From positions 1 through 14,709 of the forward strand of contig PKCW01000001.1 in the NCBI GenBank assembly GCA_002862965.1: a stretch of 14,709 nucleotides of DNA, read 5' to 3'. A program made the position numbers and the translations under genes. The notes beneath the pieces are model-generated. The model made no database searches. It was not told the DNA's origin and saw only the letters and a list, made by a program, of their open reading frames with translations. Source of the DNA: Pseudomonadota bacterium. GTDB lineage: Bacteria; Pseudomonadota; Gammaproteobacteria; UBA5335. Below are positions 6,261-12,697 of the stretch, piece by piece; the stretch's first letter is position 1, and every line of letters begins with the position of its first letter.

Positions 6261-8078
6261 ACGGCTGGTTTCCGTCGCCTGGGCCTCGAGCGTCTCCCAG
6301 CGCGCGTAGGCCGTCGCCAGCTCGGCTTCCAGATCCCGGAGTGCCTGCTGATCGGCGGCGATCTCGCTGGCGGCGCGCCGGTAGAAGCCCGGCTCCGCCA
6401 TCTGCGCGCTGCGCGCCGCCAGATCCTGCTCCAGCTGCTCGATGCGCCCGGGCAGGGCCAGCCGCTCGCGTTCATCCTTGTAGCTGAGCTTGCGCTTGCC
6501 GACCGCGGCGGGTGGCGAGGCGGCCGCCGCGGTCGCGGCTCGTGGCGCCGCAGCGCGGGACGGCGCCGTGGCGGTCCTCCCCGCAGTGCCCTGGCTCTGG
6601 CGCAGGGCGTCGCTGTAACCGCCGACGTATTCGCCCACCTGGCCCGCGCCTTCGAACACGATGCAGCTGCCGACCACACGGTCGAGGAATTCGCGGTCGT
6701 GGCTCACGATGAGCAGGGTGCCGTCGTAGGCCACCAGCCGCTCCTCCAGAAGCTCCAGCGTCTCCACGTCGAGATCGTTGGTCGGCTCGTCGAGCACCAG
6801 CAGGTTGGCCGGCCGGGCGAAGAGCTGGGCCAGCAGCAGACGGTTGCGTTCGCCGCCCGAGAGCTTGGCGATGGGCGCGCGGGATTGCTCGGGCGTGAAC
6901 AGGAAATCCTGCAGGTAGCCGATCACATGGCGCGGACGCCCGTTCAGCGTCACCGTCTCCTTGCCGCCGCCGATGATGTCGACCGGGCGATCCTCATCGT
7001 TCAGCACGGCCCGCAGCTGATCGAAATAGGCGACCTCGAGCCGCGTTCCCAGACGGACCCGGCCGCGCCGGGGCGCGAGCTCGCCGAGCAGGATGCGCAG
7101 CAGCGTGGTCTTGCCGCAACCGTTGGGCCCCACGATGCCCACCTTGTCGCCGCGCATGAGGCTGGTCGAGAAATCGGCGATCAGCGGACGCTGCTCGTCG
7201 AAACCGTGACCGATGGCTTCCAGTTCGACCACCAGCCGGCCGGACGGCGCGGCCGATTCCAGCGCGATGCGGGCCTGACCCTGGCCATGGCGCCGTGCCG
7301 CTCGCTCCCGGCGCAGGGCCTCGAGCGCGCGGACGCGGCCCTCGTTGCGGGTACGGCGCGCCTTGACGCCCTGGCGGATCCAGCTTTCCTCCGCCGCCAG
7401 ATGCTTGTCGAACAGCGCGTCGTGGCGCGCTTCGACCGTGAGCGCCGCGTCACGCTGCTCCAGGTAGCGGTCGAGATCGCCGGGCCAACGCGTCAGCCGC
7501 CCGCGATCGAGCTGCAGGATGCCGCCGGCGAGCCTGCGGATGAAACGGCGATCGTGCGAGATGAAGATCAGGCTGCCCTTGAAGCGCTGCAGCAGCAGGT
7601 CCTCGAGCCACTCGATCTGGGCCGGATCGAGGTGGTTGGTCGGCTCGTCCAGCAGCAGCAGATCCGGCTCGCGCGCCAGCGCATGGGCCAGGAGCACGCG
7701 GCGCTTCATGCCACCCGAGAGCGTGGCGAAGTCGGTCGCCGGATCGACGCCCAGTTCGGTGAGCCAGCGTTCGGTCTGCCAGGCGGGCGTCTCGTGTTCA
7801 CCGGCCGGGTCCTGATGGCGCGCGATCCCGGCCGCCGTACCGGTCCAGTGGGTGGGAATCTCCTGCGGCAGGAGCGCAATGCGGATGCCGGACTCCAGCC
7901 GCAGTTGCCCTGCATCGGGCGTCAGCTCGCCGGCGATCAGGCGCAGCAGCGAGGATTTGCCGGCGCCGTTGCGGCCCAGCAGCGCCAGCCGCTCGCCCGG
8001 CTCCACGGTGAGCGCGGCCCGATCGAGCAGCATGGGACCACCGAGGCGCAGGTCGACATCGTTCAGGGACAGCAGCAT
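6249..8078 (-). CDS. uup: ABC-F family ATPase Uup
   Basis: Soluble tandem ABC ATPase of 609 residues (E. coli Uup 635). ABC-F proteins act on the ribosome; uup mutants also increase precise transposon excision. The first ABC domain has Walker A GRNGAGKS (35-42), signature LSGGMKRR (120-127) and Walker B LLLLDEPTNHLD (140-151). The inter-domain linker contains ESWIRQGVKARRTRNEGRVR (231-250), a segment near-identical in E. coli Uup. The second domain has GPNGCGKT (317-324), LSGGERNR (406-413) and LLVLDEP (426-432). An Ala-rich stretch (500-525) precedes the C-terminal coiled-coil DNA-binding domain (530-605) that separates Uup from EttA and YheS. The ATG at 8078 has no clear Shine-Dalgarno; a GCTAGAATC element 31 bp upstream may be its -10. 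Confidence 0.95.
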   Translation of the reverse strand: MLLSLNDVDLRLGGPMLLDRAALTVEPGERLALLGRNGAGKSSLLRLIAGELTPDAGQLRLESGIRIALLPQEIPTHWTGTAAGIARHQDPAGEHETPAWQTERWLTELGVDPATDFATLSGGMKRRVLLAHALAREPDLLLLDEPTNHLDPAQIEWLEDLLLQRFKGSLIFISHDRRFIRRLAGGILQLDRGRLTRWPGDLDRYLEQRDAALTVEARHDALFDKHLAAEESWIRQGVKARRTRNEGRVRALEALRRERAARRHGQGQARIALESAAPSGRLVVELEAIGHGFDEQRPLIADFSTSLMRGDKVGIVGPNGCGKTTLLRILLGELAPRRGRVRLGTRLEVAYFDQLRAVLNDEDRPVDIIGGGKETVTLNGRPRHVIGYLQDFLFTPEQSRAPIAKLSGGERNRLLLAQLFARPANLLVLDEPTNDLDVETLELLEERLVAYDGTLLIVSHDREFLDRVVGSCIVFEGAGQVGEYVGGYSDALRQSQGTAGRTATAPSRAAAPRAATAAAASPPAAVGKRKLSYKDERERLALPGRIEQLEQDLAARSAQMAEPGFYRRAASEIAADQQALRDLEAELATAYARWETLEAQATETSRSGP

Positions 8079-8108
8079 GGGGGCATCGACGGCGGCGAAA
8101 GAAGGCCG

Positions 8109-8114
8109 ATTCTA
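8109..8114 (-). promoter_or_regulatory. Possible -10 element upstream of uup
   Basis: Minus-strand TAGAAT (8114-8109) matches TATAAT at 5 of 6 positions and sits 31 bp upstream of the uup ATG. No -35 box is recognisable at normal spacing, so this is weak. The rest of the 180-bp gap (8079-8258) shows only a 9-bp direct repeat (GTGGACGGC at 8222 and 8251). Confidence 0.25.
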
Positions 8115-8258
8115 GCGTGAATCCTCGGTATCTCCCGCTGGATTGGACTATCTGACGAAAGAAATTCGCCGAAACGCCGGTTCTCGCGGGCGGATCAGGA
8201 AGGTCGCCAGAGCCATCCGGGGTGGACGGCGGTTTGAAGCGCGCATCACAGTGGACGG

Positions 8259-8879
8259 CTAAAAGGAGCGCTCCGCGACGATGTCGCCCCAGGTTTGCAG
8301 TGGCCCAAGGGGATTGCGCGTCACATCGCGTTCGCTGATCCGCGGCTGTCCGCCCATCAGGGTATAGACCACTTCGTCATCGACGAAGAGGATCAAGGCG
8401 TTGAAGGTCCAGCCGGTCGAATCGATGGTGCGCACGAAGTTGAAGGCATCGAGCCAGAAATTTCCCACCCGGCGACGCTTGACTTGCCGCACCACGACCG
8501 AATAGCCGCTGCAGCGCTTACCGGCCCTGAAGCAATCGGCCAATCCCGGGTCGAGGGTATCGGCCGTGACCGTGGTGCCGAGCGCAAAGCGCTGGGAGAC
8601 ATCCGCGAAGCTGAGCAGCGTGATGGCCGGATTCCTGCCGGGCTCGAGGCCCTGCGCATACAGATCGGCGCGTTGAGTCTGGTAGGGCACGATGCGTTCG
8701 ATGGCCTGGCGCGCCTGATCGAAATCGGTCCAGGAGTCGCGTACCTCGCTCGAACTGCGCGGCAGCAGGGATTGGCAACCAGCCAGGCACGCAGCAACCA
8801 GCACCACGGTCCAGCGTGTCCGGGTGGCGTAATGGGTTGACGGATCACGTACGGCAACAGTAGCGCGGTTCGTTTTCAC
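8259..8879 (-). CDS. Putative lipoprotein of unknown family
   Basis: I do not recognise this 206-residue protein. The N-terminus has a long basic n-region, then a hydrophobic stretch ending VVLVAACLAGC with a lipobox LAGC (Cys35), so it is probably exported and lipidated. Residue 36 is Gln, not Asp, which favours outer-membrane sorting. The mature part has two further cysteines, Cys116 and Cys123 (DCFRAGKRC), spaced for a disulfide, then a basic patch VKRRRVGNFW and a probable beta-rich C-terminal half (TFNALILFVDDEVVYTLMGG). I chose the GTG at 8879 because GAGG lies 5 nt upstream and the signal peptide then has a sensible length. The open frame extends further upstream, but that part is a shadow of the diesterase gene. 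A 190-bp gap separates it from the GDPD gene; separate transcription is possible. Confidence 0.75.
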   Translation of the reverse strand: MKTNRATVAVRDPSTHYATRTRWTVVLVAACLAGCQSLLPRSSSEVRDSWTDFDQARQAIERIVPYQTQRADLYAQGLEPGRNPAITLLSFADVSQRFALGTTVTADTLDPGLADCFRAGKRCSGYSVVVRQVKRRRVGNFWLDAFNFVRTIDSTGWTFNALILFVDDEVVYTLMGGQPRISERDVTRNPLGPLQTWGDIVAERSF

Positions 8880-9069
8880 AGCCGCCTCGTTGGGCAAGTT
8901 CGGAGGTGGCCGGCGGGTGCCGTCACCTTGAACGGGGGTGTATGGGTCTGATCGGCTATCGGCGTCGCGACGGTGCCACTGAGACCGTTGCGCACCGACG
9001 TGCCGGATCGAGCGCGTTGAAATCATAAAACACGCCGGCGCTGTTCGCGCAGGATGAAGTGGATTCAGG

Positions 9070-10095
9070 TCAAGGATCGCGCGCGATATCGCGAATCTGA
9101 GCGCCGAGGCCAGGCTGGTCGGTGAAGAAGCCATCGATCCCAAGCGCAAGAAAAGCAGCCAGTTCGCCCGCCAGATCGCCGAGGGCGGCCGGATCGTCGC
9201 CGAGTCGGTGATTGGCGGGCAGGAAGCCGTTCTCGGCGCGGAAGGTATAGGGATGAACCGCGAGTCCCGCGCGGTGGGCATCGGCCACGAACGCGGTGGC
9301 GCGGCCGGAATCGAGCCGGCCGCTTGCATCGCGCGGGATCAGCAGGGATTTGTCCGGCCCCACCCCGTCGGCATAGCGCGCGATCTGGTGGAGTCCCGCG
9401 GACGTGGCCATCTGCGCATAGGTGAGCGTGCCGCCGGTGGCCGCGACATCATGGGGCTGACCCGTGGCTGCCAGCAGCTGGATCAGCGGGATGCGGGTCA
9501 GCCGGCGCAGACGCTGCAAGCCCGTGACCTCGAAGGACTGGAGGTAAACCCTTTGGCTGTCCTCGAGGCCGTGCGCGTGCAGGATCTGCACCAGGCGCTC
9601 CTCCATCGGCAGCCCGCGCTCGCGAAAATGCGTGGGGTGCTTGGTTTCGGGATAGACGCCGATCGGGCGGCCGACCACCCCTTCCAGCGCATGGCGCAAA
9701 GCCAGGATCTCCTCCAGCACCGGCACCGGAAACTGGCCATCAAAGCGGGCATTGCCCGGCCGGAGCTGCGGCAGCCGCTCCACGGCCCGCAGGCTACGGA
9801 TCTCCGCGAGCGTGAAATCCTCGCTGAACCATCCGGTCAGGCGCTGGCCGTCCACCTCGCGCGTGGCGCGTCGGTGGGCGAACTCGGGTCGCCGGGCCAC
9901 ATCGGTGGTCGCATCGAGACGGTTGTCATGGCGGGCGATGAGCTGGCCGTCGCGCGTCATGACGAGATCGGGCTCGATGAAGTCCGCGCCCTGAAAAACA
10001 GCGGTGGCATAGGCGGCCAGCGTGTGTTCGGGCAGATAGCCGCTGGCGCCGCGGTGGGCGATGACGATCGGCGTGCCCCTCCGGCGCTGGGCCAC
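9070..10095 (-). CDS. GlpQ-like glycerophosphodiester phosphodiesterase without signal peptide
   Basis: Hydrolyses glycerophosphodiesters (deacylated phospholipids) to glycerol-3-phosphate and an alcohol. The TIM-barrel GDPD domain fills the 341 residues. Catalytic residues are visible: His14 in AHRGASGYLPEHT, Glu41 and Asp43 in FIEPDLVMTRDG, and His56 in ARHDNRLD. The protein ends with GIDGFFTDQP, the usual last strand. Insertions and length match the periplasmic GlpQ type (about 350) rather than the short cytosolic UgpQ (about 250), yet no signal peptide is encoded: the domain starts at residue 9. The best start is a GTG at 10095, 2 nt after the sulfotransferase stop, with no obvious Shine-Dalgarno, implying translational coupling. 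The frame continues upstream across the sulfotransferase gene, but that is antisense-like shadow coding. Confidence 0.88.
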   Translation of the reverse strand: MAQRRRGTPIVIAHRGASGYLPEHTLAAYATAVFQGADFIEPDLVMTRDGQLIARHDNRLDATTDVARRPEFAHRRATREVDGQRLTGWFSEDFTLAEIRSLRAVERLPQLRPGNARFDGQFPVPVLEEILALRHALEGVVGRPIGVYPETKHPTHFRERGLPMEERLVQILHAHGLEDSQRVYLQSFEVTGLQRLRRLTRIPLIQLLAATGQPHDVAATGGTLTYAQMATSAGLHQIARYADGVGPDKSLLIPRDASGRLDSGRATAFVADAHRAGLAVHPYTFRAENGFLPANHRLGDDPAALGDLAGELAAFLALGIDGFFTDQPGLGAQIRDIARDP

Positions 10096-10097
10096 GG

Positions 10098-11225
10098 TCA
10101 GGCAGCCGTGCTCTGATCCGCGGGCGGCGGCAGGATGTCCGGATAGAAACGGCCCGCGGGGTAGCTCGCATGCGCCAGCCGCGCGCGGCAAAAAGCGAGG
10201 ATGCGGTCGCGTTCGGCCTGATCGGCATCCTTGTGCCGGTCCAGCGCGCCCGATTGCAGGTAGCGGATGTGCCCGGGCGTGGACACGCTGAACAGATTGG
10301 GCGCGAACATCTCGAATTCCTCCTCGTGCTCGCGCATGTAGTCGAAGCCGGCCTTGTGCACGATTTTGACGAGCGCGGTGTCGGTCAGCGGCACGTCGAG
10401 GAATGCGGCGACCTGGCGGATGCCCCCTGCCAGATCGCGTTTCAGATCCTCGTAGTGCACGAACAGCACATTGGCATGCTGCCGGCTGCGCTGCCACCAG
10501 CTCTCGACGTGGTCGGGCCAGGACGTCCACCACATGTCGTCGCTGCAGAACCAGTCGAGCATGTCGGCGCGCATCGGGGTGAGCGGTCCCATGCCCTTGT
10601 AGATGAAATCCACACAGCTGGCGAAACAGCTCACCGGATGGCGGGTGACGTAGATGTACTTGGCGGCATCGGCGTGCGGGATGAACTGCGCCGGCATGTG
10701 CGTCTTGATGATGCGGTTGCGGCGCGGGCCGACGAGCGGGGCGCGTTCCATCGGTACGCTGGAGGTCGGGCTGGTCTCGATCCACGGGCTCACGGCGTAC
10801 ATGTGGCGATAGCCGGTGTCGGACAGATCGCCCTCGCCGCCGTGCAGGATCTCGAACACGATCTGCTGCATCCAGGTCGTGCCGCATTTCATCTGCGTGG
10901 CGATGAAGATGTCGGCCGCCTCCGGGCGGTAGTGCACCGTGCGCGCGTAGGACCGCTTGCTGCTCATCATCACGGGGCCGGTGACGCGACCATAGCGCAT
11001 GACCGGCACATGCTTCAGGCGCTTGACGCGCGCGATGGCCTCGAAAATCGGGCGCACGTAGCGGGCATGCCATTGGAGCCGCGCGATGAAGCGGCGCCGC
11101 TCGGCCAGCGTACGGCCGAAATAGCGATCGCCGCGGCGCTGGATTTCGACCCAGGCCATGAGTCCCGCGAGGTAGAGCAGCCCGCCGCCCAGCAGCCAGA
11201 CCGAGAGATGCAGCAAGGTTTTCAC
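10098..11225 (-). CDS. Membrane-anchored PAPS-dependent sulfotransferase (Sulfotransfer_1 type)
   Basis: Transfers sulfate from PAPS to an unknown hydroxyl or amine acceptor; 375 residues. The 5'-phosphosulfate loop is QMKCGTTW (111-118, Lys113), varying from the usual PKSGTTW. His176 in IIKTHMP matches the catalytic His of cytosolic SULT enzymes. The 3'-phosphate site is Arg195 in YVTRHPVS and Ser203, with the same spacing as SULT Arg130/Ser138. YEDLKRDL follows. The SULT C-terminal RKGxxGDWK motif is only loosely kept (SGALDRHKD). An N-terminal hydrophobic helix (about 7-26) followed by EIQRRGDRYFGR predicts an anchor with the catalytic domain in the cytoplasm. The start is a GTG at 11225 without a strong Shine-Dalgarno; an ATG at codon 23 would delete the anchor. 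The gene ends 2 nt before the GDPD start. Confidence 0.88.
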   Translation of the reverse strand: MKTLLHLSVWLLGGGLLYLAGLMAWVEIQRRGDRYFGRTLAERRRFIARLQWHARYVRPIFEAIARVKRLKHVPVMRYGRVTGPVMMSSKRSYARTVHYRPEAADIFIATQMKCGTTWMQQIVFEILHGGEGDLSDTGYRHMYAVSPWIETSPTSSVPMERAPLVGPRRNRIIKTHMPAQFIPHADAAKYIYVTRHPVSCFASCVDFIYKGMGPLTPMRADMLDWFCSDDMWWTSWPDHVESWWQRSRQHANVLFVHYEDLKRDLAGGIRQVAAFLDVPLTDTALVKIVHKAGFDYMREHEEEFEMFAPNLFSVSTPGHIRYLQSGALDRHKDADQAERDRILAFCRARLAHASYPAGRFYPDILPPPADQSTAA

Positions 11226-11270
11226 GGTGATTCTTCCCTGAAGGGTGACGCGGGCATCCTGCCCGGCCGT

Positions 11271-11312
11271 GGAGTCGCCTCTTCCGGCAACGGAGTCGCC
11301 TCTTCCGGCAAC
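11271..11312. repeat. Perfect 2 x 21-bp tandem repeat upstream of the sulfotransferase
   Basis: Two identical 21-bp units lie side by side (11271-11291 and 11292-11312), each beginning GGAGTCGCCT and ending TTCCGGCAAC. They sit 46 bp upstream of the sulfotransferase GTG, in the leader or promoter region, and overlap no gene. The repeat is direct, about two helical turns long and seven codons in size. Confidence 0.9.
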
Positions 11313-11323
11313 CGGATCTGGAA

Positions 11324-11352
11324 AGTTTAGGTACGCATCAGCCGGTTTTCAT
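11324..11352 (-). promoter_or_regulatory. Possible sigma-70 promoter of the sulfotransferase gene
   Basis: On the minus strand, ATGAAA (11352-11347) and TAAACT (11329-11324) are separated by exactly 17 nt; each hexamer matches consensus at 4 of 6 positions. Transcription would begin close to 11317, placing both 21-bp repeat units in the untranslated leader. The -35 box touches the stop codon of the upstream yqjK-like gene. Confidence 0.3.
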
Positions 11353-11720
11353 CACAGCCAGCGCCGTAGCAGGGAACGGCGGCGCGGCGGCGTGGCCGGT
11401 TCCTGGCTGCGGTCGGCCAGAATCTGGTAGGCGCCCCACCCCAGTGCCGCCAGGCGCAGCACCGGGTGGCGCCGCATGATCCGGGGCAGAATCAAGCCGG
11501 CGGCGCCGATCAAGAGCGGAGGAATGCGGGGCCCGGTCTCCTGAGCAGGGTCGCCGCCGCCCAGGCCGATCTTGCGGGCAAGCCAACCCCGGCCCGGCAG
11601 GGAACGCGTGACGCGACCGCCTTGGGTCTGTAGCCGGCCGCGTTGACGCTCGGCGCGGCGCATCAGGCGCGCCTTTTCGGCTTCAATCATCTGGCGTCGG
11701 GGATCGCGTCGTGTAGTCAT
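11352..11720 (-). CDS. YqjK-like small membrane protein
   Basis: A 122-residue protein at the position of yqjK in a yqjD-yqjE-yqjK arrangement. The N-terminal 45 residues are very basic and probably helical (MTTRRDPRRQMIEAEKARLM). Hydrophobic segments at about 68-82 (PPLLIGAAGLILPRI) and 86-100 (VLRLAALGWGAYQIL) look membrane-associated, and the C-terminus is again Arg-rich. Sequence similarity to E. coli YqjK is one of pattern rather than clear identity, so no symbol is given. Its first 38 bp overlap the 3' end of yqjE in another frame, and GGAGAG lies 10 nt before the ATG. Function is unknown. Confidence 0.7.
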   Translation of the reverse strand: MTTRRDPRRQMIEAEKARLMRRAERQRGRLQTQGGRVTRSLPGRGWLARKIGLGGGDPAQETGPRIPPLLIGAAGLILPRIMRRHPVLRLAALGWGAYQILADRSQEPATPPRRRSLLRRWL

Positions 11721-12084
11721 CTTTCAAACTCTCCAGGTCGTCCAGCAGCACTTCGCGTGTCGCGGGCAGGAATCGGCGGCTGCCTTTGACGGACATCGCC
11801 AGACCCACCAGACAGAGCGCCAATGCCGCGCCGAAAAATCCGGCAAGGGACCACGCAGCGGTCTCGCGGCAGGTGTCCCAGCACTGTACGAGGATCGCCA
11901 CCACCAGGGTCTGCAACGCGAACCAGGCGCTGATCGCGCTGCCGACCATGAACAGCAGCATCCACTTGATTCCGCCTCGCCATTGCGCGAATTCCAGGCG
12001 CGCCAAGTCCAGACGCGTGAGTGCGGTTTCGACGGCGAGCCCCGCAAGACGACGCAATTGAAGGCCAAGGGAGGCGGCAGGCAT
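11683..12084 (-). CDS. yqjE: YqjE, small membrane protein (phage-holin superfamily III-like)
   Basis: Inner-membrane protein of 133 residues assigned to the YqjE family, named for resemblance to holins but not a phage gene. An amphipathic N-terminal helix (RLAGLAVETALTRLDLARLEFA, shown here only in outline by RLAG..LEFA) leads to two transmembrane helices at about 40-67 and 76-98, then a charged cytoplasmic tail with REVLLDDLESLKDD. The ATG at 12084 follows AAGGA at 8 nt. It lies 46 bp after the YqjD-like gene and overlaps the YqjK-like gene by 38 bp. In E. coli the neighbouring YqjD and its relatives are RpoS-controlled. The precise function is unknown. Confidence 0.8.
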   Translation of the reverse strand: MPAASLGLQLRRLAGLAVETALTRLDLARLEFAQWRGGIKWMLLFMVGSAISAWFALQTLVVAILVQCWDTCRETAAWSLAGFFGAALALCLVGLAMSVKGSRRFLPATREVLLDDLESLKDDYTTRSPTPDD

Positions 12085-12130
12085 CGGGCGTATCCTTGTT
12101 CTTGTCCTGACCCCGTTGCAGCCTAGCGAA

Positions 12131-12445
12131 TCAGGACGAGTTTTTCATGCTGGACAGGGCCCAAAGCGCCAGCGCTGCGACACCGATCACCTGCAGCGGA
12201 TGAGCGCGCACATACTGGGACGCCTGGCTGCGGTTCCAATCCTCGGGGACGACGTCCCGAAGCTCATTCCAGTGCACGCGTTGCATTCCCCCCACCACTT
12301 TCTCGCGCAGCGATTGCAGGCGGTCCAGGGCCATGGTTTCCAGATCGTCGAACAGATCATCGAGCGCGTCGAAATTGTGATCGCGCGCCGCGCGGCGCGC
12401 CGCATGCCGAGTCCGTTCAGCCGTCGATTTGCGCGTAAAGAACAT
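12131..12445 (-). CDS. yqjD: YqjD/ElaB-like (DUF883) membrane-anchored protein
   Basis: A 104-residue protein with the DUF883 layout: a charged, helical N-terminal part (DALDDLFDDLETMALDRLQSLREK would form a coil; key positions 28-50), then SQYVRAHPLQVIG and a single C-terminal transmembrane helix (about 84-100). E. coli YqjD and ElaB are inner-membrane, ribosome-binding proteins made in stationary phase under RpoS. The start is chosen at the ATG 12445, 8 nt after GGGAG (12459-12455); a GTG at 12451 would be only 2 nt from it. A weak CTATCC element at 12542-12537 could be a sigma-S-like -10, but no convincing promoter is seen. It is followed by yqjE and the YqjK-like gene. Confidence 0.75.
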   Translation of the reverse strand: MFFTRKSTAERTRHAARRAARDHNFDALDDLFDDLETMALDRLQSLREKVVGGMQRVHWNELRDVVPEDWNRSQASQYVRAHPLQVIGVAALALWALSSMKNSS

Positions 12446-12447
12446 CG

Positions 12448-12621
12448 TCACATCTCCCGTGTGGCCAACAAGTCGTGAAGCGTTTGTTCAAGTTGACCGA
12501 CGGAAGTGCTTGAAGTTCCCTGATCGCCCTGCCATTGGATAGCCTGGATGGCGGTCGCAATCCCTGTCCCGCATGGTTTTCCGCGGCCGGTGAACCGGGG
12601 CAAAGCGGCATCGCGATTCAT
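12448..12621 (-). CDS. Possible small ORF ending just before the YqjD-like gene
   Basis: A 57-codon frame that ends 2 nt before the YqjD-like ATG, with that gene's ribosome-binding site inside its last codons. Its C-terminal part (VGQLEQTLHDLLATREM) looks like a genuine amphipathic helix, while the N-terminal part has mixed composition and the ATG at 12621 lacks a Shine-Dalgarno. It may be a leader peptide or small protein coupled to yqjD, the relic of a longer YqjD N-terminus, or chance in GC-rich DNA. No family is recognised. Confidence 0.25.
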   Translation of the reverse strand: MNRDAALPRFTGRGKPCGTGIATAIQAIQWQGDQGTSSTSVGQLEQTLHDLLATREM

Positions 12622-12697
12622 GCGGTTGCGGCGCAGATCCGCCGGCACACCGGTCGGGTCGGATCCCGGGCACTGCTCCGGCCGGGCCGGCGGCCGC

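Noticed and set aside
6699..8120. Long plus-strand open frame (473 codons) opposite uup
   Set aside because: It lies wholly antisense to a gene with complete ABC-F motifs; its Gln/Arg/Gly-rich product matches no family and reflects GC-rich third positions.
8222..8259. 9-bp direct repeat GTGGACGGC at 8222 and 8251
   Set aside because: Short, partly at the lipoprotein stop codon, and expected by chance at this GC content.
8880..9329. Upstream extension of the lipoprotein frame, partly over the diesterase gene
   Set aside because: It would bury the lipoprotein signal peptide in the interior; the GTG at 8879 has a ribosome-binding site and gives a normal export signal.
10096..11073. Upstream extension of the diesterase frame through the sulfotransferase gene
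   Set aside because: The GDPD domain begins at once after the GTG at 10095; the extension has low-complexity Arg/Pro/His-rich composition and overlaps a better gene on the same strand.
10170..11330. Plus-strand open frame of 386 codons opposite the sulfotransferase
   Set aside because: Antisense shadow; the minus strand shows all PAPS-binding motifs. Its apparent 7-residue repeat is only the 21-bp DNA repeat read in frame.
11683..12084. Holin-like protein as a sign of prophage
   Set aside because: The YqjE family is chromosomal; neighbours are YqjD- and YqjK-like proteins and no phage gene is present.
12680..12697. GC-rich palindromic stretch just after prk as a terminator
   Set aside because: Runs of CCGG/GGCC pair in several ways and have no T-run; not distinguishable from background composition.
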